From contig JAHWDD010000001.1 of NCBI GenBank assembly GCA_023897205.1, positions 4,030,001 to 4,094,000 of the forward strand: DNA of 64,000 nt, in the 5' to 3' direction. Under the pieces are notes generated by a model. That model worked only from the letters and a program-made list of their open reading frames with translations, was not told the origin of the DNA and ran no database searches. The translations under genes were made by a program, and so were the position numbers. The stretch comes from Exophiala sp. HKRS030. Its lineage: Eukaryota; Ascomycota; Eurotiomycetes; Chaetothyriales; Herpotrichiellaceae. Shown here piece after piece: positions 57,957 to 64,000 of the stretch; the first letter of the stretch is position 1, and the number at the start of each line of letters is the position of its first letter.

Positions 57957-58266
57957 GAGCAGTTCATGTCCGTAGCCAGTTATTGATTCCTCATATGTTT
58001 GAAATTACCACATGATAGTCATCGAATTATCACAGCCTTGCGCAAAGTAAAAACAATTTTTTGTCTGACACTGCTCTTGAGTGATAGTAGCGCAATTTTT
58101 GCGTGGCTCTCGCATTGTCAGACAGCCTGTATGCACGTGCCAAGTTATACAATGTCCATAATCCCATCGCCATGAGAATTTCGATATTTGCTTTGCACTT
58201 GAAACTACAGCATTATACACATTGGACCTTCCTGCTGCTTACAGGCACTGATGGATATGAGTCAGG
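57957..58266. other. Intergenic
   Basis: About 310 bp between the lunapark stop and the start codon of the AAA gene. I see nothing specific in it. Confidence 0.45.
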
Positions 58267-60399
58267 ATGTCGACCTTCATTGTCCGCCCTTCCAATTCGG
58301 ACAAGGATCCTTTTCGTGTCCGGTTGACTGCCGTGTCAATGCTATCGCTAAAATTGAAACCCGGCGACATATGTGAGTTGCGCAAGATTGACGACAGCGA
58401 CACGGGTCGCAAGAAGTTGGCAATAGCCTGGGAGGCTTCTGGTGCTGGGATGAAGGACACGGTCGTGCAGACGTCGAAGTTGCTCCAGGAGGTCTTCAGC
58501 TTCAAATTGTCCGACAGGATCACGATCGGAAGGTCGTCACGGTCAATACAGGACGCCAGCACGTTCGTCTTGCAATGTTGCGATGGGGAACTCAACGAAG
58601 CAGAGGCCCAAGATTATTCGGTCTACGCAAAGCTCACCCTTCGAGGCAAAGACGCTTTCTTGGTGTTGGACCAAAAGATCCTGTTCCAACTTGGCGATCA
58701 CGACAGAGGGTTTATTGTCAAAGATATATCGATAAACGACGACATGATTGCTAGAGTTACTCAACGGACTCGATTCCAAATCACCAACGCTGACAGCTCC
58801 CCAGGAAGTATTCAAGGGCCCAAGATCGAGTTTCAGGCCAAGAGTATGGGAGGTTTGGACAAAGAGATTCGTCAAATTCAAGATATTGTCCAAGACCTGT
58901 GTTCGCCGAGTGAGAAGGACCATCTACCGGCGTACGAACCTATACAGGGTATTCTTCTGTACGGAGCAAAAGGCACCGGCAAGACGGAGTTGATCTCCTT
59001 ATTGGCTTCTGCAGAATGGTCAACGGTCACATACTGGGAGCCCGGGACTCAAATCCAGATATCAACACAGCCTCAACTTGTCATCATCCGGCCTGAATAT
59101 CTTCTTCAGAACGTAGCTGGGTCGGTCAGCGTAACAGGAAAGCTCGACAATTTGTTTCAGCGGATTCGGGGCAGCCCAACACTCATAGTCGGAGAAGCGC
59201 GGCATCCAAACGACATCAATCAGTCACTCCGGTCGGCCAAGAGGTTGGGATGTGAAATCGAACTCCCAATCCCTTCAGCTATTCAAAGAAAAGAGATCTT
59301 ACAGGCATTTCATGAGGGTGCATCTGCTCTTAATGATAACATCTTACAGGAGATGGCGGACAGGACACACGGCTATGTCGGCGATGATCTCTACGCTCTT
59401 ATGCGACAAACAATCAAGTTGACTTATGATCGGCTTGGCCTGAGGGAACTATCTCTTCAAGACATCCCGGATACCAACCGCGCAGTTTCAGATGATACAT
59501 TGTTAAAGCCTAAAGGCCCAATTGTGACACTCGAGGATCTCACCGAAGCATTCAAGTATGTTCGGCCTTCCGCTCTCCAAGAAATTTTTCTTGAGAAACC
59601 TAAGGTCCGATGGTCAGATATAGGCGGGCAGCACTCTACTAAACGCCAACTACAAAACGCTGTTCAGCGACCACTCAAACAAGCAAGCCGGATGGCGGAG
59701 TTTGGTCTCCATCCGAAAAAAGGCTTACTCCTATATGGGCCACCAGGTTGTTCGAAAACCCTCTTAGTCCGTGCTCTTGCAACAGAAGCTGGGACAAACT
59801 TCCTGGCAGTCAAGGGAGCCGAGTTGATATCCATGTATGTCGGTGAAAGCGAACGAGCCACTCGAGAAGTGTTCCGAAAAGCCCGCGCAGCAAGCCCCAG
59901 CATCATCTTTTTCGACGAGATCGATGCAATTGCCTCTCGGGGCCGGCATGGGAGCGATCTGAACGTGCTCACAACGCTACTCAATGAAATGGATGGGTTT
60001 GAGGAGTTGAGAAATGTGTTTGTTGTCGGCGCGACAAACAAGCCGGAAAACATTGATCCTGCCTTGATGCGACCGGGGAGATTTGATAATGTGGTGTATA
60101 TTGGCCCACCAGACTATGAGGCGAGAATAGAGATATTCCATAAGCGCCTAAGTGTGATACAGTACAGGCCTGATACGGACCTGGCAGAAGAGGTGGAGGA
60201 GTTTGCCAAAGCCACAGAAGGATTTTCTGGGGCGGAGGTGGTTGCCATATGTCAGGAGGCAGGAGAGGTTGCATTCGACACCGACCGGGACAGTATCATT
60301 GCCGACGATGTCAGAGTAGCTATCAAGACTACCCCGAAGAGCATTACCAAGGAGATGATCAACCAATACGAAAGGTGGAACGCTGCGAGAATGCGGTGA
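58267..60399 (+). CDS. Type II AAA ATPase (Afg2/Cdc48-like) with degenerate D1 domain
   Basis: Single exon, 710 aa, ATG at 58267. The N-terminal domain (about 190 residues: MLSLKLKPGDICELRKID and others) resembles the substrate-binding double-psi barrel of Cdc48-type proteins. D1 starts near FQAKSMGGLDKEIRQIQDIV and keeps a Walker A (GAKGTGKT, residue 233). Instead of hhhDEID it then has SPTLIVGEARHPND, and the arginine-finger block reads SLRSAKRLGCEIELPIP, so D1 should not hydrolyse ATP. D2 is intact: WSDIGGQHSTKRQLQ, GPPGCSKT (residue 491), IIFFDEIDAIASR (Asp550/Glu551), VVGATNKPENIDPALMRPGR. The closest functional analogue is probably Afg2/Drg1, which releases Rlp24 from pre-60S particles, or a related Pezizomycotina family with a reduced D1. 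The assignment beyond two-domain AAA is tentative. It has the lone ATPase core complete only in D2. Confidence 0.88.
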   Translation: MSTFIVRPSNSDKDPFRVRLTAVSMLSLKLKPGDICELRKIDDSDTGRKKLAIAWEASGAGMKDTVVQTSKLLQEVFSFKLSDRITIGRSSRSIQDASTFVLQCCDGELNEAEAQDYSVYAKLTLRGKDAFLVLDQKILFQLGDHDRGFIVKDISINDDMIARVTQRTRFQITNADSSPGSIQGPKIEFQAKSMGGLDKEIRQIQDIVQDLCSPSEKDHLPAYEPIQGILLYGAKGTGKTELISLLASAEWSTVTYWEPGTQIQISTQPQLVIIRPEYLLQNVAGSVSVTGKLDNLFQRIRGSPTLIVGEARHPNDINQSLRSAKRLGCEIELPIPSAIQRKEILQAFHEGASALNDNILQEMADRTHGYVGDDLYALMRQTIKLTYDRLGLRELSLQDIPDTNRAVSDDTLLKPKGPIVTLEDLTEAFKYVRPSALQEIFLEKPKVRWSDIGGQHSTKRQLQNAVQRPLKQASRMAEFGLHPKKGLLLYGPPGCSKTLLVRALATEAGTNFLAVKGAELISMYVGESERATREVFRKARAASPSIIFFDEIDAIASRGRHGSDLNVLTTLLNEMDGFEELRNVFVVGATNKPENIDPALMRPGRFDNVVYIGPPDYEARIEIFHKRLSVIQYRPDTDLAEEVEEFAKATEGFSGAEVVAICQEAGEVAFDTDRDSIIADDVRVAIKTTPKSITKEMINQYERWNAARMR

Positions 60400-61734
60400 A
60401 GGGATTCTTTTTTGAAGCGGATACCCTGATTACTGAGACTTCAGTGTCCATCCACCTTGAGGATCTCGAGATATCAAGATGATAAAATATTGAGAAGCAT
60501 CCTATCAGCGTTGAGGACCTACCTGACCGTGCTTACCCTGTTTCGAGATTTGGTAAGAACGACACACCGGTTACGACCAGATCAGCTCGAAGAACACTTT
60601 CAGAGCCTCATGCATTTACCCAGGACATCATCATACATGTGCGTTTAGGCAACCAATTGAGATGGAATGATCCTTCCAGTAACACCATTCTCTTCTTCTG
60701 AGACTTGCTGTTACCATCCTCTAACTTCGACTTGAGGGATTTTGTGGCCATCCAGAGCTTGTTTAGCACCACCTTGAGTTCAACGGCATCTTGGACTGCA
60801 GCTACTCCTGGCTCATAGCATACAACCTCCACAGATAGTCAATGCACGCGAAGCGCGTGTGCGCATCAAGTGCCTCGCTTACAAGGCCGACCTCATTGCT
60901 TGGAGAGTTGAAAGCGTAAGCGATCGTCCATGCTAATCGCTCTTTCCTTGAAGACAATTGACCGTCATCAGATGCATTCTGCAGCTGACAGCGCATTCTT
61001 GCATCGTGAGGGGGAAGAAAGCTCCAATTGCTGCTCACAAGCTTGTCGCAATCAAGATGGCTCGCAGCTCGCAGATAATCTGGTCATCGCTGTGGTGGTC
61101 GATGCTACAGCCGCTACCACGACATTTTTGTCCTTTGCACGAACTACAGTTTACAGCTGAGCCAGTTGCGGCTGCAGGCAGCAACATAAACCCAGTCGCC
61201 GGGGGTTGAATACAACCTGGAGAGCTTTTTCTCGATCCTGTGTGCCACCCCCCTTTACAAGAAGATGGATATGAACCCTGTCTTTCAAACATATTCTAAA
61301 CCATCACCATTCACTCATGTTTGGACACGTTGGAGGGGCTGCCGTGTGGTCATGCCACTATTGCCGCATGAGTCTTTGTGGAAAGAACCCTGACCTTTGA
61401 AAGGCGCTACTGTCGAAGTACAAGTTCGCATCTTCCTGCAGAAAGCAAGCATAATCTCTCTCTTCTCCAGGCATCACAGATTCCACTGGGGATATGCCAC
61501 ATTGGCCTGTGGTTCAGAAGCCTTGCAACAAATTGCCCAACTACCGATTTTCTGTGCTCGGGAATTGCGAATGCTCACTATTCGAAGCCCAAGCAATCAA
61601 AATTTTGCACAGATTTCCTTTCTTGCGGTCGAGTAAGAAAAGGACATTCCAAGCATGTCGTCACCTCACTGTCCCTACCGAGGAGCTGTGCTGACCTACT
61701 GGCAATGGTGGTAATACAGGATCACCGGACAAGA
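60400..61734. other. Intergenic, 1.3 kb, with a broken minus-strand gene
   Basis: This lies between the AAA gene and the coiled-coil gene. It contains the disrupted minus-strand reading frames described separately (60608-61292) and the promoter of the gene at 61735. I see nothing else. Confidence 0.5.
60608..61292 (-). pseudogene. Possible decayed small gene of unknown function
   Basis: Three consecutive minus-strand open stretches, in different frames, look like parts of one protein. The first (61292-61035) ends QIICELRAILIATSL at a canonical donor (GTGAGC). The second (61038-60802) carries SSRKERLAWTIAYAF and EALDAHTRFACIDYLWRLYA. The third (60832-60608) carries QDAVELKVVLNKLW then MATKSLKSKLEDG. 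A short GT-AG intron of about 41 nt (ending GCAAG) could join the first two. Between DYLW and the third stretch only a frameshift, not an intron of legal size, would restore continuity. No family is recognised. It could equally be a real gene with an unusual splice, a degenerate copy, or chance. Confidence 0.3.
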
Positions 61735-63703
61735 ATGTCATCATCAGTGGTTGATCAATCTTCGCGCATGAATGGTGCTGCAACTCAAAATGGAAATGCA
61801 GCGAATGGTAATGGGTCTAGTTCCATACATCCTGAACAACATCCCCTGGATGTAACCGATTTTGGAATTTTTGACGATGAGATTCAAAACGAAATGGTGA
61901 ACCTTAAAAGGGGGTGGTCAGGCATTGACCAGACCTTCGACCGGTTACACAAGATCTTCGACAAGCATGGAAGGATCGTATCCACGGTTAAAGAACGTTA
62001 TGGAGATGACAATGATTTGGTGCAAAAGATCAAGGTTCTTGAGGAACAGAAGAGGGGATTCGCCGATGTTCTCATGGGTAGAATCCACGACCATGGAGTG
62101 GAGGTTGACGAGCTGAAAAGCCAGCACAATACTGAAATTGGAGCCCTCAAGAAGAAACATGACAAAGAGATCTCCAAATGGAAGGAAGAGGCAGCAGCAG
62201 GTGACCAGAAGAAGAAGTATTATGAAGAGCTTGAGAAAAAATCGAGGGCCGACCTTGCCCAAGAAAGGTCGAAGATGGAAATGGAGTTCAGAGAAAAGGA
62301 GAAGAAAATGAAGGAAGAAATCATAGGACTCAAGAAATCCAACGAGGTATTCGAAGGCCAACTCAAGTCGGCTACTTACAATCTTGCTCGAGCAAGAGAA
62401 GAGTGCCAATACCTCAATGAGCAGAATAATGATCTACGAGCTCCGTACCTCACGGTGCCAGAACCGGTTCAACACTAGTAAGTCACCCTGCTAATCAATT
62501 TTGCCCTATATGCTACAAACAGAAAACTGATCTAATTTTTTGCTTGGGATTCCAGTGCGGAGCAATACGAGTCCCTTTTTGCGAAAATCGAAGAGATCGC
62601 AAGGACCTATTTCGAAAACCTCCCTGAAGAAGCTCTGAATGTAGGTTGAAAGTCTCCGTGCACGCATCTCAGCACCATGACCTCGATAACTCAATACCCC
62701 TACTGGGATGGGTTTGCTAACATAATCTGAACGTACATAGCAACCTGCCTTTACATCCATGAACTTGATCAAACTACACAATCTCTTGGTCTTTAAAGGT
62801 ATACCGATCACGCCAGATCTCTGTTCAAAACATCTCCGCCTTGCAGCGGTTCAAAATGTCATCTACGAGGCCATCAACAACACCCTATGGAAGCCATGGT
62901 TCTGTGGCTATCTGCGTCAGAACAATGAAGACCAAGAGCTTGTGCCAAAGATGTTTGAGTGTCTGAAAGATCGCGGAGAGAACGAAAGGCAAAACTGGAA
63001 GATTTCCACCTTGAGGATCCTGGAGCGCCTCGACGATACTGTGGACATGGTGGAAATCGTTACGATTCCGGTCAAAGAGATCGTCAGACGTTTGAAGCCC
63101 TTGTTGAATGAGAATCAAAGCGAAAGCCTCCGAACAGATTTGATCGACACGTTCATCAAAGCCATTGAACTCGGCAAAAAGTCACAACGTGAAAAAGACC
63201 CGATACTTATCAGCATGGAACCCACTGAGGCAGACAGCGAGGGATGGCAAGAATACTTGAAAGACTACGAAAGGTCTTCGTTCGTCGATTCGTCTTTCGG
63301 ATCCCCTGTCGAGCCCTTCCATCAACGACTACTTGTGAGCCCACTGGTGTATCGCGAGGCCAATAAACCTATTGGGTCGATGACAAGACAGAAGATGTCG
63401 AATGATAAGAGAGATAGCAGGACAGGTGATGTGCAAGTCATTTGCGCTGGCATGGCTCTTTTCTCGGACACTGGCATCCTACGGGACGGCGCGGCTCAAT
63501 CGAAAGAAATCAATAACGCTGCGAGAGAAAAAGTTTCTACATTCGGCACTGGTGGGAACAGGAACGGCGGGTCTTCGGCAGCTTCATCACCCACGATGAG
63601 AAGACGTGTTGGAAGTATACCCGCCAGTGTGACTGCGTCGGCAGCACCCTCGACGTTGTGGGGAGCCGGATTGGGGATAGCGACAGAATCAACGTATGGT
63701 TAG
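61735..63703 (+). CDS. Coiled-coil protein of unknown function, three exons
   Basis: Exons 61735-62477, 62556-62640 and 62741-63703 encode 596 aa; both introns are GT-AG and in frame. An in-frame ATG at 61705 (MVVIQDHRTR) would add ten residues; I prefer 61735 because the sequence downstream is the typical disordered head. Residues 1-55 are Asn/Ser-rich. About 65-245 is a long charged coiled coil (QKIKVLEEQKRGF, KKKHDKEISKWKEEAA, KMEMEFREKEKKMKEEI). A helical C-terminal region follows with YAEQYESLFAKIEEIARTYF, AAVQNVIYEAINNTLWKPWF and LVSPLVYREANKP. The end has VICAGMALFSDTGILRDGA, a block I associate with a family of uncharacterised Pezizomycotina coiled-coil proteins whose members often carry a similar MALF-x-TG segment. 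A structural or scaffolding role is likely; no catalytic motif is seen. Confidence 0.85.
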
Positions 63704-64000
63704 CTTATGTAGTTGTTGCCAATGCTCTTCCCTTATGCTGGGGATATACGCGATAATGACATGTATTGTTTTTTTTTCCAAGACTTGGTATCATGGTCGT
63801 CAGCCTAAGAGGGGAGTGAGATGGGATATAATACGGGTATCCTCCGCTCCGATGCCACCGCCAGCATCTAATGATCCCCGTGAGGTTCCTCAAGATTGAG
63901 TTGACCCAGCGGGGAGGCGAAGATCAAATATGCGTATCAAGGTGAGTGAGTGGTACCTGACGAGATGGTTTTTTGATATAACCTCAACAATATATCCTAT

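Overview
The window is nuclear DNA from a filamentous ascomycete (Pezizomycotina). The genes carry short introns of about 40-120 nt with GT/AG (occasionally GC/AG) borders and CTAAC/CTGAC-like branch sites. Hallmark genes are a two-subunit fungal fatty acid synthase, two Zn2Cys6 regulators, an Fungal_trans_2-type regulator, a Dal5-type transporter, Bud13, Rrp8 and Got1. The class cannot be fixed from sequence alone. No prokaryotic, viral, plasmid, CRISPR, rRNA or convincing tRNA content was seen, and no intact transposon.

Layout. 1-2.7 kb: a transcription-factor-like gene cut by the left edge (-), divergent from a short-chain dehydrogenase (+). 3.1-7.5 kb: an Atl1-like DNA repair protein and two small proteins of unknown function, one with a long serine tract. 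8.9-23.8 kb: Bud13, then fatty acid synthase alpha (-) and beta (+) as intronless 5.6 and 6.3 kb genes, head to head across a 1.4 kb shared promoter. 25-33.6 kb: a conserved protein with a C-terminal cysteine-rich domain, a low-complexity protein, and a four-exon Zn2Cys6 regulator. 33.6-36.1 kb: a 2.5 kb gene-poor stretch. 36.1-43.4 kb: Rrp8 rRNA methyltransferase, a membrane-anchored HODM/DUF3445 protein and the gamma-tubulin complex protein GCP2. 44-47.5 kb: a P5C-dehydrogenase-type aldehyde dehydrogenase and proteasome subunit alpha5. 47.8-52 kb: a TauD-type dioxygenase head to head with a Dal5-family transporter, probably a small uptake-and-catabolism unit. 52.7-55.4 kb: a Zn2Cys6 regulator. 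55.6-58 kb: Got1 and lunapark, two ER/Golgi membrane genes, head to head. 58.2-63.7 kb: an AAA ATPase of the Afg2/Cdc48 type with a degenerate first ATPase domain, a broken small gene, and a coiled-coil protein of unknown function.

Most genes are housekeeping. The accessory-looking parts are the left end (regulator plus dehydrogenase), the TauD/MFS pair with the nearby regulator, and the gene-poor 33.6-36.1 kb stretch. Exon structures were worked out by hand from splice motifs, reading-frame continuity and family similarity; every multi-exon model given keeps frame across all junctions. I found no clear evidence of a wholly new system. The observations most worth checking are the degenerate D1 of the AAA protein, the aldehyde dehydrogenase without a visible mitochondrial presequence, two GC-AG introns, two micro-exons, and possible gene breaks at 28.17 kb and 60.8 kb.
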